DNA of 64,000 nucleotides, from the NCBI GenBank assembly GCA_946902875.1, contig OX336345.1, forward strand, positions 13,175,395-13,239,394, read 5' to 3'. A program made the position numbers and the translations under genes. Shown piece by piece: positions 57,001 through 63,279 of this stretch (position 1 is the first letter of the stretch; the number at the start of each line of letters is the position of its first letter). The DNA is from Nematopogon swammerdamellus. Taxonomy: Eukaryota > Arthropoda > Insecta > Lepidoptera > Adelidae. Under the pieces are notes generated by a model. It was not told the DNA's origin and did no database searches. It worked only from the letters and a program-made list of their open reading frames with translations.

Positions 57001-60000
57001 AAAACATCGAATTACGTGATGCTCGTGAACCGCACTGATGATGCGAACTTCCGCAGGAAATACATGTCGTTTCATCATTGCGAGCGACACATACAAGACG
57101 TTAGTACTTACATAGTTCAACATTGGTTCCTTTTTCTGTAAACAGAATTTTTTCTTTGATAAATTTTATTATTTTACTAGCTTTTCTACATGGCTTGTCT
57201 ACTGCGAAATTGTGACCCCCATACGGCAAGTAGGAACATCAGCTACGTCCATGCTTAATTTTAAGTTATCATCAATACTAATCAAGTTAACGATATTATT
57301 CTCGTTCAAAGTAACTATAGCGAGGCCGAGGGCCGAGCTGCGTTCAGGTAATCAATATTATTTCTCGGTGGAAGAAAGTAACTAAAGGCGACTCGAAGGG
57401 CGAGCCCCGTTCAGGTAAACGTTATTCTTCTCGAAGATACTAAATACCTAATGGCGACGTCGACAAACGCTTTCTTCGAGAAGGTTTTTATTTACCTGAG
57501 TGAGAGCTCCAGCCAACCTTGGGAATATTATGAAAGAGTTTGGAGTGGCAGTGAACAAATAAGGAGATAATGTAGATATAAAATTTCAACACATAGTAAA
57601 ACATAAATACAAATAAATTAATATGGTAACAAGGATTGAGAAAGTAATGCAATGTTGTTTTTGTTAAGTTGGAAGAATAGATGATCTATTGAGAATCTCT
57701 AATCAATCTGATGATCTCATATTATTATATCAGTTTTTGATCAATGATCACTTTCATGCAGATATTTTTTTACATTCGGAAGAAAGTCGAAACTTTTATA
57801 TTGTCTTTTTGTTGTCCGTATGTGATTCAAAAAATCATTATAATGAGTACATTGTGTAATGCAGCCATACTCAAAGTGTGCTCCGCGGAGCCCTAGGGCT
57901 CCGCGGATCCTCTGTGGGGGCTCCGAGAGATTACGAGAAAGAAAAAAAATACACCTCTCCTCTCTGGCTCAATTCAGTTCGGCTGCGCAGACGAACTCAA
58001 CTCATCTCTCTTCTATCAAACCTGTTATCAACCAATTGATGAAAAATAAGAAACGGTTTCATACCTCCCATTAGATATTTAATTATTGTTTTTCTCTTTT
58101 ATTATAATATTATGTAAGTAACTGTTACATTTAATATGATTATTAATAAAGAATGCACAAAAACAAATTTTTGTTTATTATAGGGCTCCATCAAATATTT
58201 CGTATTCCAAAAGGGTTCCGTCACCAAAAAAGTTTGAGAACCGCTGGTGTAATGTAATGAAATAAGATTAAAATATTATTTATTTATTTATTTATTTCAC
58301 AGCGCTATCAAATCCTTGCTCTAGATAGAGGATAGGCCAGATATAATAAAAAATAATTTGTTGTTGTTGTTGTTGTTTGCTGCCCAGCCTCTTGGGAAGG
58401 CGGGTGGGCCATTCTCCTCAAGACGGTCCGTTGTACGTTGGCGCTCGGGTAGTGTTACTCCAGCCACCCGAGCTCTTTCATGAAGTGGAGCACTCTTCTT
58501 GGACGCTTCCACACTCCATGGGCAGTTCCCACGTTCCCAAGAAACTGCAGTCGTACTTCTGCCACCACCGGGCACTCCAGGAGCACTAGGGTGGCTGATT
58601 CGTACTCCGCCATGCAGCCTCTGCACAGGGGACTGTCGGTGACACCTATTGTAAACAATTGTCTGTTAAGTGGGCAATGACCCGTAAGAAGTCCTACCGC
58701 CATACGCAGTTGACCTCTGTGGAACTTTAGCAGGCGCTTCCTGAGTTTCAGGACCGGTTTGGGAATGGCTTCCCGGGATTGCCTGCAGTCCCTGGTGTTG
58801 GCCCAAAGATTTTCATGTTTAGATTTTGTGAGTTGATATAGCCAATATTTGAACTGGCTGATTGGTAAGGGTAAATACGGTTCTGGGCCTTCTGCACTCC
58901 AGCTGGAGCCCCGTTTAGCCAGCTCGTCCGCCGCATCGTTCCCGTAGGAGCCGCTGTGCCCCCTGATCCACTGTAGGGTTACCTTGTTGTTTACCGCTAT
59001 ACCCTCTAGTGCCTGGTGGCACTGGAGTATCAGTCCGGAGTTGATTGTCACGGTGTTTAGTCACTCTGATCTGGTATCCAGTGATTTCTCTGTTGCGTAC
59101 TGCTGCTGCTGCCTCTATTATTCCGATGCACTCAGCCTGGAAGATTGAGTTGTGAATACCTAGAGTGATTGTCTTATGTATGTTTAGGTCAAGTGAGAAA
59201 GCTGCTGCCCCTGTTCCCGACCCTGTTTTTGACCCGTCGGTGTATATTCTTACCTCGGACCCCGAATAGTCCTTAGGTTCCTCAGCTAGTTCTACGTAGT
59301 AGTGTTTGTCAAACACGTGTGTTTTCCTGATTCTATCACACGGTGCCTCTATCAGGGGTTGTTTTTTTATGATTTCCTATAGTATGGTCGTGTGTGGTGT
59401 TTGTGTACTAGCCCTCCACAGTCCTAGGACGTTCAGCCTAATTGCTGCGGCTACCGCCTCTTGTTGTATGAAAAGTTCAAGAGGCGGAAGGCAAAGCATG
59501 GCTTCCATTGCTGCCGTGGGTGTTGTGCGCATGCACCCTGTGGTCGCAACGCACGCTAGACGCTGGAAACTTTGGAGTTTGTTAATAACTGTGCTGAGTT
59601 TGGTCCTGGGCCACCATACTACTGCACCATAAGTTACCATAGGTCTTATTATAACTGAGTATAGCCACTAGAGATATTAGGGTTGAGTCCGCATGTCTTA
59701 CCTATGAGTCTGCGACATTGCCAAAAGGCTATACGAGCTTTATTTATTTTGAGATTAAGATGTTTGGCCCAGTTTAGCTTACTGTCAAGTGTGATACCCA
59801 GGTATTTGACTTCTGTTGCCAGGGGTATTGATTGGGGTGCTGAAGAGTTTTGGCAGTGTTAAGTCGCCTAACTTCCGTTTGTGTGTAAAGAGAACTAGCT
59901 CAGTCTTATTGGGATTGACGTTAAGCGAGAACTCTTTGCACCATCGTTCTATGATTTTGAAGTCTCGGGGCCTCGTCAGTAGAGTTCAAGCGAGCTTCCG

Positions 60001-62761
60001 CTTGATCTGTTCCGCTCTATCCAGTGTTAATTCGCTAAGCGGTTCCGCGACGATGGCCATGCACAGATTGCGCGTGCACGCGTCCGCGTAGTTCGGGGCA
60101 GTCAGTCTCCCCGACTCGTCCCGGACGCGTTTGGAGTCGCCTCTGGGCGACTTGGCTTCGTCAGATCTTGCCCTCTTAATGCAGGGCGGGACTTTCCCAC
60201 TACCCTAGTTGCTGGCAGGCGGATTTTGAGGGCCGAACTGCCCCCGCTTCGTCCCTCTGGGGTTCCCCCCACCTCTGCCTGTGGGGTGAGGTTTTCCTCT
60301 AGCTACGGGTGGAGTTCCAACCTGTAGCTTCCCACCTGGCAGGGTGGTTTGAGCTGCGGCTCTGGGGTTCCCGGCGGTCCCGACTGAAGAGCTTGCGCCC
60401 CCCCAGTGGTTGTCTGGGGTGCGTCCGGAGTCGCCTAAAAAAATAATTTATAAGAAGTAATTTGTGAGGAGAGTCTCTAATGAATTGCTTCACTCACTCG
60501 TCCAACTTCTCTTACGAAAATTGAAATCTGCTAAAGCAAAGTCTGCTAAAGTTTGATCGTAGGTGGCAAGAAAAATTCATAACGGAAAGTTTACAAAAGG
60601 CAGGCTTAATGTATATATGTGTGTTATTTGGAAGAAAAACAACCACCACAACAAGGTGGCTGTTCCCAATAGTCCGACGGAAGATCAGACACAACATCAC
60701 GCGAAACCAGGCTGAGCGAGGCGCCATGCTAACTATGGCAAGGCAGAAAGGTTGTTGTCTTTATTGACACACCTTTGAACGCCCCTAAGTTTTAGGTTTT
60801 TATTTTAATTTTTTACAGAATTGTGGCGCCATTCCACCCTATCTATGTTGTCTAACGGCGCCTATGGACATTCGGTCGAATGCGGGGGTTGCTAAAGCCA
60901 TGCCGGCCCGACGGGTGCCTATTCATTCACGCCCCTCTTGAGTCCCTAGTCTCGGGGACTGTACTTGGGGGGAATATATATTAGTAGGGAGAGTGTTCCA
61001 GAGTTCCATGGAGATAATTGCATAGATGGACAATGAATTTCAAGCTTACGAAGCTGCAGAAAAAAGATTCTTTATAATATTTTTTATTGAAATAATGTTG
61101 TCTGCAACTAAACAGGTCCTATTGTGTACACAAGCCACATTCAATCAATATGATATGTCGCTGAGTCTGACTACTGCAATGTGCAGGTGCTGGTGGGAGC
61201 GGGTAAGGAGCGGGTAACGCCGTCTGATAAGAAGATAGAGGAAGAGCTCTACAACGACACAGAGATACCTCCGTATCTTCTTCCTTCTGGAGGTAACATT
61301 CTTCTGTTAGATCTTTGCCAATAAATTATCTAGTGGGCTACGCAAACAGCAATAGTCAGTTTCTAAATACCTTAATTGCTTTGTAATGTGGCCCCGTAAC
61401 AAATCGCTGACTTTCATTTGAATGATGCTATCAAACGTAACATCTGTTCACATTCGCAGCGCGCATATCAGAGACATCAGCGATCGCTCTTCTCAATCAG
61501 TACTGCTCTCTCCTCCCGCACGACCAGTTCACAATCATCACTCCCAACTGGGTCCAGGAAAAATTCTATGATCGAAGTACGATGAAACAAACAAAACAAA
61601 TCACGATCTACATGCCCATCAACTGTCCCATCAAGGAGCCTATTAAGGTAGCTTTTTTTTAAATTTATGTACTTTTATTTTATTTCCATATTCCCTTTGA
61701 AACCAGCTCAATATGAGTATGATTTTTGTTTAATATGTTTTGCAAATTTATTTCTGAAGCTTACGACCCTACTGGTACTACAGACCCCGCGCGAGCTCCG
61801 AGGAAGTTTAAGGAATGTTGACGTAATCACCTAGCGCAGTGATTTAGTCGATATTGCGTTATCGATATTAATTAATTATTAAATAATCTATTTTTTCTCC
61901 CTGTCCTTATTGCTCGTCTTCGCAATTTCTTCTTTATCCATATTAAATCGGTATTTGTACATACAAAATGAAGTCGAATTAACACGCGATTGACTAATAC
62001 GCGCGCATATACGAATACGGCATCGATAAGCGTGGTCTCGCGTCGTCAAGGCCAACACTCGTACTGGGAGCGCGCGGGGTGTGAAGCGACGGTCGGGAGG
62101 GGGGCACACCCACCCGCTTCCCCAGCCTCCGATTCCTCGGAGCTCGCGCGCGGACAGTATTAGCACTCGGAGTGCGCTCGGGGCCCCGTTGTATTTGGTG
62201 AAGCCATTTAGTGCTGAATTCTATTCATTTATTCAGGGAAGGGACCTAGGGTTTTACGTGGAGTCCAAACCACGATCAGCCCCTACGGTCGAACGGTCAA
62301 CCATCCAAGTTCTGACCGCGCCCAGGTCTGCTTATCTTCACGATCGGATATCGATCCATCGCACCACCAAGCTACCGAGCCTGAAAATTGCTAATATTGG
62401 AAAGTTATATCACTAAAAATAAAAGATTTTTCAATCTTACCTTACCTATCTAGTGAGGTACCAGCCATCTTATGCCTTCTCTAAATCATCCATAAGTTGA
62501 AATATGATTTATAAAATGTATTCATTGAAATAATGTGTGTGAGTGCATTTATATCAATCAGTGTCACAATTTGTACCAGCACATCGGTGTGATGAGTAGG
62601 ACTGGTGTAATGGTATATGTTAACCAAGATGCTCGTTTCCTCCAGGGCGAGAAAATGGAAAATTTGAAATCAGCTAAGCGGTCGGCAGCTCTCAACGCGT
62701 GCATTGCTCTGTACCTAGCGGGGGAATTGGATCCAATGACTGCCTTACCCAAGAGATACGC
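35842..62761 (+). CDS. Dcr-2: Dicer (probably Dicer-2), nine internal exons: helicase and dimerisation domains
   Basis: Exons 35842-36028, 40719-40897, 41884-42017, 43437-43677, 45213-45331, 56987-57099, 61187-61292, 61460-61647 and 62646-62761 (1383 nt, about 461 residues) join with every splice phase consistent. Order: linker after the DExD/H half (YSTNPRELIMNYS), helical insertion, C-terminal helicase (ALIFVRQRFTAKIL; ATSVIEEGIDIP; IQSKGRAR, motifs IV-VI), then DUF283 (ALLNQYCSLLP, MPINCPIKEPI, LYLAGELD). Dicer cuts double-stranded RNA; insect Dcr-2 makes antiviral and endogenous siRNAs and uses this helicase for ATP-driven processing. Intact helicase motifs and the short helicase-DUF283 linker favour Dcr-2, but several motifs also resemble vertebrate Dicer, so Dcr-1 is not excluded. 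Missing: ATP-binding half upstream; PAZ and RNase III downstream. Intron 5 is 11.7 kb of transposons. Confidence 0.92.
36340..36419 (+). pseudogene. THAP-domain first exon of the 36-kb P-like element
   Basis: ATG at 36340 opens MQYCTVVLCKN...SHGITYH with Cys4 and Cys9 (C-x4-C) as first zinc ligands, donor GTAAGT at 36420, two bases carried. Length (80 nt) and phase are identical to the exon at 63051. Its partner exon (C-x2-H half) was not found. Confidence 0.7.
36720..36870 (+). repeat. G-rich short tandem repeat
   Basis: Three alternations of (C)ACATACCACGGT(C/G)(A/G)GTCAC with G runs of 7-10. Potential G-quadruplex; no gene. Confidence 0.75.
36870..38029. other. AT-rich interior of the P-like element, no gene seen
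   Basis: AT-rich DNA with an inverted pair TCCGTTTACTTA (about 37219) and TAAGTAAACGGA (about 37332). No ORF with recognisable motifs. Around 37860-38030 it may include the distal 3' end of the LINE that follows. Confidence 0.5.
38030..40013 (-). mobile_element. RLE-type non-LTR retrotransposon (copy 2), RT to 3' UTR
   Basis: On the minus strand from 40013: RYGIGLFQGCCLSP (RT motif 4 region), LAFADDITLLTRNPK (catalytic block), KIKPAKC, APFKFLG, KAWIYDNYLTSKLSWPFLV and FGLAHPAD. After a frame break near 39330-38850 come LLCGC (zinc knuckle) and the endonuclease-like part (LVELTVPWE, KLNKY, FAVEVGARG) to about 38151, then the 3' UTR shared with 3112-3192. It is 5'-truncated just upstream of RT motif 4. 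The PD of the PD-(D/E)xK motif reads LD here. RT, then CCHC knuckle, then restriction-like endonuclease is the R2-group order. Confidence 0.85.
40719..40897 (+). CDS. Dcr-2: Dicer exon b (helical insertion)
   Basis: Reads TNKKVANMVTDTISQIKLLG, then LAYTISLERIRRKC and NLFFKHVITHMQ. The acceptor (CTGTGGGCAG) is weak but is the one in phase. Donor GTAAAT, two bases carried. Confidence 0.88.
40914..40990 (-). repeat. SINE-like fragment with B-box
   Basis: AATGCAAAGCGAAAATCATT followed by the complement of GGTTCGAATCCTGG (RNA polymerase III B-box type). Same arm as 41213-41335. Confidence 0.7.
41160..41380. repeat. Fold-back SINE structure with ~100-bp arms
   Basis: AATATTTTATGTTTATATG, GTTAGTACTAAGCACGTACT and AATGCAAAGCGAAAATCATT on the left are mirrored on the right up to 41380. 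The short loop holds CAGGTTCGAATCCTGGCC, a B-box-like tRNA segment. Confidence 0.85.
41884..42017 (+). CDS. Dcr-2: Dicer exon c (end of helical insertion)
   Basis: Acceptor TTTTTAAATTCTAG. One base completes Met, then ARAVLEKEMNDETGYKK and MLNVLKEFDEKVFKNN. Donor GTGAGT, one base carried. Confidence 0.92.
42095..42395 (+). repeat. Interspersed repeat family Z, long copy
   Basis: Shares with 56612-56950 the blocks CTAT(A)GGATAAGGACAAG, GAGTCATG(C/T)AGCAGGTG, GTGGTGGTCGGTGTTGTGCT and ACACCGATTACTCTGCTTA, ending in a (TATG)n tail near 42380. Possibly a SINE or LINE 3' end; family not known to me. Confidence 0.8.
42650..43300. repeat. Nested inverted-repeat elements in Dicer intron 3
   Basis: The outer arms carry CG-rich DNA with TGACGTCAC on both sides (about 42710 and 43257). 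An inner pair, TTAAGGACAGTTGAATATGC (42960) and its inverse (about 43140-43158), bounds a roughly 200-bp AT-rich MITE. Confidence 0.7.
43437..43677 (+). CDS. Dcr-2: Dicer exon d (helicase C start)
   Basis: Acceptor ACATTTCCAG. Contains SALIFVRQRFTAKILYNLL (helicase motif IV region), NFIVGFNINPF and KKCSQSALLQFSNG. Donor GTGAGT. Phase matches both neighbours. Confidence 0.95.
44301..44730. repeat. 430-bp TIR element
   Basis: AGTTAGGTAAAG (44301-44312) is mirrored at 44719-44730. Inner arms near 44375 and 44650 (AAAAGTGGTAAAA against TTTTACCACTTTT) are also inverted. The middle (GTCAATAAGACTAAGAATCA onward) recurs at 49475-49580. Confidence 0.75.
44738..44775. other. Perfect 17-bp hairpin with AAGC loop
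   Basis: ATCGTGTGATTTTATAT, AAGC, then the exact complement. It lies eight bases after the TIR element. Confidence 0.9.
45149..45180 (+). repeat. LINE A/SINE 3'-tail fragment
   Basis: CAGCCACCCAAACCGGATTA followed by CAT and a poly(A) tract; the same tail ends the SINE at 54703-55105. Confidence 0.75.
45213..45331 (+). CDS. Dcr-2: Dicer exon e (helicase motifs V and VI)
   Basis: Acceptor TTGTTTGCAG. Reads DINCLIATSVIEEGIDIPQC and RYDPPAEYRSYIQSK; donor GTTTGC is weak but in phase. A SINE/LINE poly(A) tail ends 33 bp before the exon. Confidence 0.95.
45678..45830. repeat. Fold-back MITE with ~30-bp arms
   Basis: GCAGTAAATAATG(A)AGATCGAGCTTTAGAA and its inverse TTCTAAAGCTCGATG...TTTACTGC bound about 150 bp; CGTCGT is mirrored further in. 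Confidence 0.8.
45895..46175 (-). repeat. Three diverged, inverted units of the 108-bp satellite
   Basis: AAAGTGGCC(A/G)(A/C), TTTTTAGTTAC, TTTCAAAA(A/T)(A/C)GATATCT and AAGGGTCCTTGTGGTCTA are the complement of the unit making up the 51.8-53.3 kb array. Confidence 0.75.
46440..46575 (+). repeat. Compound (CA)n/(CCCA)n microsatellite
   Basis: CACACACA and CACCCACCC tracts over about 135 bp. The open frame through it is low complexity. Confidence 0.95.
46676..48100. other. Dicer intron DNA with no gene recognised
   Basis: AT-rich. It contains a LINE-type tail (GCAATAAAAATTTTGAAATT at about 46793), an 18-bp palindrome pair (47598-47660) and short unassigned open frames (47016-47406). Confidence 0.5.
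47598..47660. repeat. Two copies of an 18-bp palindrome
   Basis: GCGGCCGATATCGGCCGC at 47598-47615 is a perfect palindrome; 47643-47660 repeats it with one change. Both are followed by TCCA. Confidence 0.9.
48110..49005 (-). pseudogene. Jockey-type LINE (family B), RT second half to C-terminus
   Basis: The minus strand reads SGVPQGSILGPILCLIYTAD (RT motif 4), ATYADDTALLS (catalytic), EKWLKRWRIKANQSKSTHV, AKYLGMHLNRRLTW and PIWTYGIQLWGSAS, a typical Jockey RT-to-C-terminal order. The coding frame stops near 48315, but homologous-looking sequence (QVRLKRNDISRL) continues to about 48130. 5'-truncated, abutting a family A fragment. Confidence 0.9.
49006..49440 (-). pseudogene. LINE family A C-terminal fragment
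   Basis: The minus strand reads LDSIQRRAIRLVGDPKLT, SLSHRRFVGSLSLFYRYYH, FLCRTARV and LPASVFPESF, matching 6355-6761, followed by the family A 3' UTR start (GTTTCGCGAGGAGAGG). It is joined directly to family B at about 49005. Confidence 0.9.
49475..49640 (+). repeat. Copy of the 44.5-kb element middle
   Basis: GTCAATAAGACTAAGAATCA, GGTTTTTCACTGAACTATCT and TTTGGTCCGTTGCCGT repeat 44475-44580. Then CG-rich DNA follows (GGCGGCGCCATGCGCCGC, partly palindromic). Confidence 0.8.
50017..50904 (+). CDS. Mutator-like transposase-domain protein, 5' part
   Basis: Good acceptor (TTTTTTTTCAG) at 50006-50016, ATG at 50035, 289 codons. Recognisable blocks: FFMQQLQIISDHGPEFG (about residue 45), SAVMSCGSGQAHL, ASIDLPGIS, IPLIAVALDGCWSKRSYG with SAMSGAAAIVGLKFGKILYLGV (about residues 180-220), FCIICARA and CFKNYSGSSTSMESTIIVEG. 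These match an insect protein family annotated as Mutator-like transposase domain. The aspartate in ALDGCW could be catalytic. The frame loses similarity after VEGFKRSVADYG and stops, although family members continue, so this is truncated, frameshifted or missing another exon. It lies sense-oriented inside an 11.7-kb Dicer intron. Confidence 0.8.
   Translation, partial: DKSITPMEVATEGPSQHNCIRSITPELEVTTEATPETATEIGRRLVNVTFFMQQLQIISDHGPEFGYLFSYIEIISEYRKGLHSKLTLKFRRCNRKFIVKMDEESNDRMDVNHQVVSAVMSCGSGQAHLQTITASIDLPGISPSLYSSIHNQVCDWWETAAAHYMAEAAKEDADNAISVGNVDKDGIPLIAVALDGCWSKRSYGKNYSAMSGAAAIVGLKFGKILYLGVKNQFCIICARAANKNEDPLEHLCFKNYSGSSTSMESTIIVEGFKRSVADYGRHTAKHNTLCRRQHM
50905..51835. other. Dicer intron DNA downstream of the Mutator-like ORF
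   Basis: No gene recognised; AT-rich with short open frames only. Confidence 0.5.
51836..53336 (+). repeat. 108-bp satellite array (13 units)
   Basis: Each unit reads GATCACA(T/G)ATTCGTGAT, GACCACAGGGACCCTTAGAT, ATCGATTTTGAAAGCAATCG, GTCCAGTAAGTAAAAAG and TTCAAAATGGCGGACACTTT. Two units end instead with a 50-55-bp segment (ACCTATATAATGAGTACCAT, CATACCTATATGTCACGTGG) near 53045 and 53282. AAATCGATAGAA(T/A) occurs just before (51830) and after (53371) the array. Confidence 0.95.
53337..54120. other. Dicer intron DNA with no gene recognised
   Basis: AT-rich with a CG-rich island (53600-53660). Nothing with recognisable coding motifs. Confidence 0.5.
54121..54511. repeat. GC-rich TIR element (MITE)
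   Basis: TAAAGCGGGGACTCCACTGC and GGCGCACGG at 54121 are mirrored at 54482-54511 (CCGTGCGCCGCTGTGGAGTC, CCAGCTTTA). The 391-bp body is rich in GCGTG/GCACG and in CTCGCTCGCTCTCGCTC. The open frames are composition artefacts. Confidence 0.85.
54703..55105 (+). mobile_element. tRNA-derived SINE with LINE-like 3' tail
   Basis: The head GGTGGCCGAATGGTTTCGGC resembles a type-2 tRNA A-box region (Ser/Leu-like) and GAGGTTCGAATCCGG is a B-box. The cloverleaf is imperfect, so it is not a working tRNA gene. The 3' end (about 54995-55105) resembles the LINE family A 3' end at 6735-6857: TGGCATGGC(A/G)CCT, CTC(C/-)GACTCAGCCACCCAT, TTACAT plus poly(A). Sharing a tail with an autonomous LINE is how SINEs are mobilised. 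Confidence 0.8.
55290..55385 (+). repeat. SINE fragment with B-box
   Basis: CCAGGTTCGAGTCTTGATCG (B-box type), then the same downstream AT-rich tail motif as at 41.2 kb (TTTCGGCTTTGCATTTATCT, TAATGAAGAAATATA). Confidence 0.65.
55470..56399 (-). pseudogene. Mariner transposase pseudogene
   Basis: On the minus strand ATG at 56399 opens MELKQEHLRAILQH, followed by a stop. Pieces follow in changing frames: DDRSGRSSTAVTAENMW, DPRITYGGIEKIL, SSRRVSEMITGDET (first catalytic Asp), GMVLHHDSASSHNSLRTKAF (second), LPHPLYSPDLASGDLFLFP (third, SPDLAS) and SSAEEAVSAYESAISDL. Order and motifs are those of mariner transposases of about 345 residues. Multiple stops and frameshifts make it dead. Confidence 0.92.
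56612..56950 (+). repeat. Interspersed repeat family Z, long copy
   Basis: Matches 42095-42395 block by block (CTCTCCCCGTGCATGTCGTA, GTGGTGGTCGGTGTTGTGCT, ACCAATTACTCTGCTTATCC). It ends about 35 bp before Dicer exon f. Confidence 0.8.
56987..57099 (+). CDS. Dcr-2: Dicer exon f (end of helicase motif VI)
   Basis: Acceptor TTCACAG. Completes GRAR, then NKTSNYVMLVNRTDDANFR and CERHIQD. Donor GTTAGT. Interspersed repeat Z ends about 35 bp upstream. Confidence 0.95.
57310..57500 (+). repeat. Short copy of the GCCGAGCTGCGTTCAGGTAA minisatellite
   Basis: Three diverged units (GGCCGAGGGCCGAGCTGCGT, GTTCAGGTAAACGTTATTCT). Confidence 0.85.
57862..58246. mobile_element. hAT-type MITE with 8-bp target duplication
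   Basis: GTGTAATG flanks both sides (57854-57861, 58247-58254). Ends CAGCCATACTCAAAGTGTG and AAAAAAGTTTGAGAACCGCTG give CAG...CTG inverted termini containing CTCAAA, as in Charlie-like hAT elements. 385 bp, no transposase. A palindrome (CTCCGCGGAGCCCTAGGGCT) lies near the left end. Confidence 0.92.
58355..60430 (-). pseudogene. R1/I-group LINE: ORF1 piece, RT C-terminus, RNase H, 3' tail
   Basis: On the minus strand: an ORF1-like Arg/Pro-rich region and NYADACTRNLCMAIVAEPLSE (about 60430-59990). Then RT C-terminal sequence (IIERWCKEFSLNVNPNKTEL, VKYLGITLDSKLNWAKHL; about 59980-59640) and MVTYGAVVWWP. RNase H follows: VRIYTDGSKTGSGTGAAAF and FQAECIGI, then after a frameshift at about 59045, LQWIRGHSGSYGNDAADELA. 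The end has LTGHCPLNRQLF and CRGCM, with the expected His replaced. A (CAA)n tail ends at about 58361. The RT core is missing between ORF1 and the RT C-terminus. Confidence 0.88.
60703..60735 (-). repeat. LINE family A 3'-end fragment
   Basis: CGCGAAACCAGGCTGAGCG and GGCGCCATGC are the inverse of the family A stop-codon region (6745-6775). Confidence 0.7.
60945..61015 (-). repeat. LINE C-terminal fragment related to 13.4 kb
   Basis: GGGGACTGTACTTGGGGGGA and GAGAGTGTTCCAGAG match the 13429-13477 stretch. Confidence 0.65.
61187..61292 (+). CDS. Dcr-2: Dicer exon g (linker to DUF283)
   Basis: Acceptor AATGTGCAG. Reads VLVGAGKERVTPSDKKIEEE, then TEIPPYLLPSG. Donor GTAACA, one base carried. Confidence 0.88.
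61460..61647 (+). CDS. Dcr-2: Dicer exon h (dimerisation domain)
   Basis: Acceptor CATTCGCAG. Reads ARISETSAIALLNQYCSLLP, FTIITPNWV and ITIYMPINCPIKEPIK, the DUF283 core. Donor GTAGCT. Confidence 0.95.
61648..62645. other. Dicer intron with a GC-rich patch, no gene confirmed
   Basis: 61780-62210 is unusually CG-rich and promoter-like. On the minus strand a 17-codon frame (MDKEEIAKTSNKDREKK) precedes AT-rich DNA; not called. 62230-62390 (GGGACCTAGGGTTTTACGTG...) looks like a repeat fragment, but no second copy is in this window. Confidence 0.45.
62646..62761 (+). CDS. Dcr-2: Dicer exon i (end of dimerisation domain)
   Basis: Acceptor TTTCCTCCAG. Reads GEKMENLKSAKRSAALNACI, LYLAGELD and TALPKRY. 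Strong donor GTATGT, two bases carried. The next exon lies beyond 64000. Confidence 0.92.
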
Positions 62762-62907
62762 GTATGTTATTTATTACCTATTCTCCTTCGTGACTTCATC
62801 GTGCTTTTTGTCAACATTGTCCTTTGACACACCGCTACGGTGAGAAACTATACCGCAGAGCATGTTTTCCGAAACTTTCAACCTGAGGGACATCAAGCGT
62901 CTTGTTC

Positions 62908-63222
62908 TAGAACGATAAAAAAGGTGTGGACACCGAAGCCTATCCTCGCCAGCATAACACGATATAAGTAAAAGCATACTTGTTTCATTGGACGGTCGCG
63001 CGCTGGCCCGTCAGTCTGTCATCGGCTGCGTTCGCAAAAACCTGTTTAAAATGCCTGCATGTTCTGTGTTTACGTGTAAAAACACTGCAACCAAGTTTAG
63101 TGTGCACAATAGTGGAATATCTTATCATCGGTAAGTACACTCCGCTCCCCGCAACTCGGCGACGCTAGTTCTCATACAAGCATTTGACAGTCCGGCGTCC
63201 ATACCTTTTTTTATCGTTCTAG
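62908..63222 (+). mobile_element. P-superfamily-like MITE carrying a THAP first exon
   Basis: Perfect 8-bp target duplication GTCTTGTT (62900-62907, 63223-63230). Inverted termini CTAGAACGATAAAAAAGG...TGGAC run about 27-30 bp with few mismatches. Length 315 bp. Inside, 143 bp from the left end, sits an ATG-initiated THAP exon with a consensus donor. THAP plus 8-bp duplication is the P-element combination. Everything after exon 1 except the right terminus has been deleted. Inserted in the Dicer intron after exon i, in sense orientation. Confidence 0.8.
63051..63130 (+). pseudogene. THAP-domain first exon of the 63-kb P-like MITE
   Basis: MPACSVFTCKN...NSGISYH with Cys4 and Cys9, intact frame, 26 codons plus CG, donor GTAAGT at 63131. 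The MP-x-C-x4-C-x-N start and I-S-Y-H-R end are standard for THAP exon 1. The CCCH domain is incomplete because the second exon is absent. Confidence 0.8.
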
Positions 63223-63279
63223 GTCTTGTTAAACGTCAGTCTCTTATATCTGGTCAATAAAGGCTGCCACTCGGCAACA

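Noticed and set aside
61888..62166. 92-codon minus-strand frame
   Set aside because: Runs through a CG-rich island without motifs; its short downstream ATG frame is too small to support a gene.
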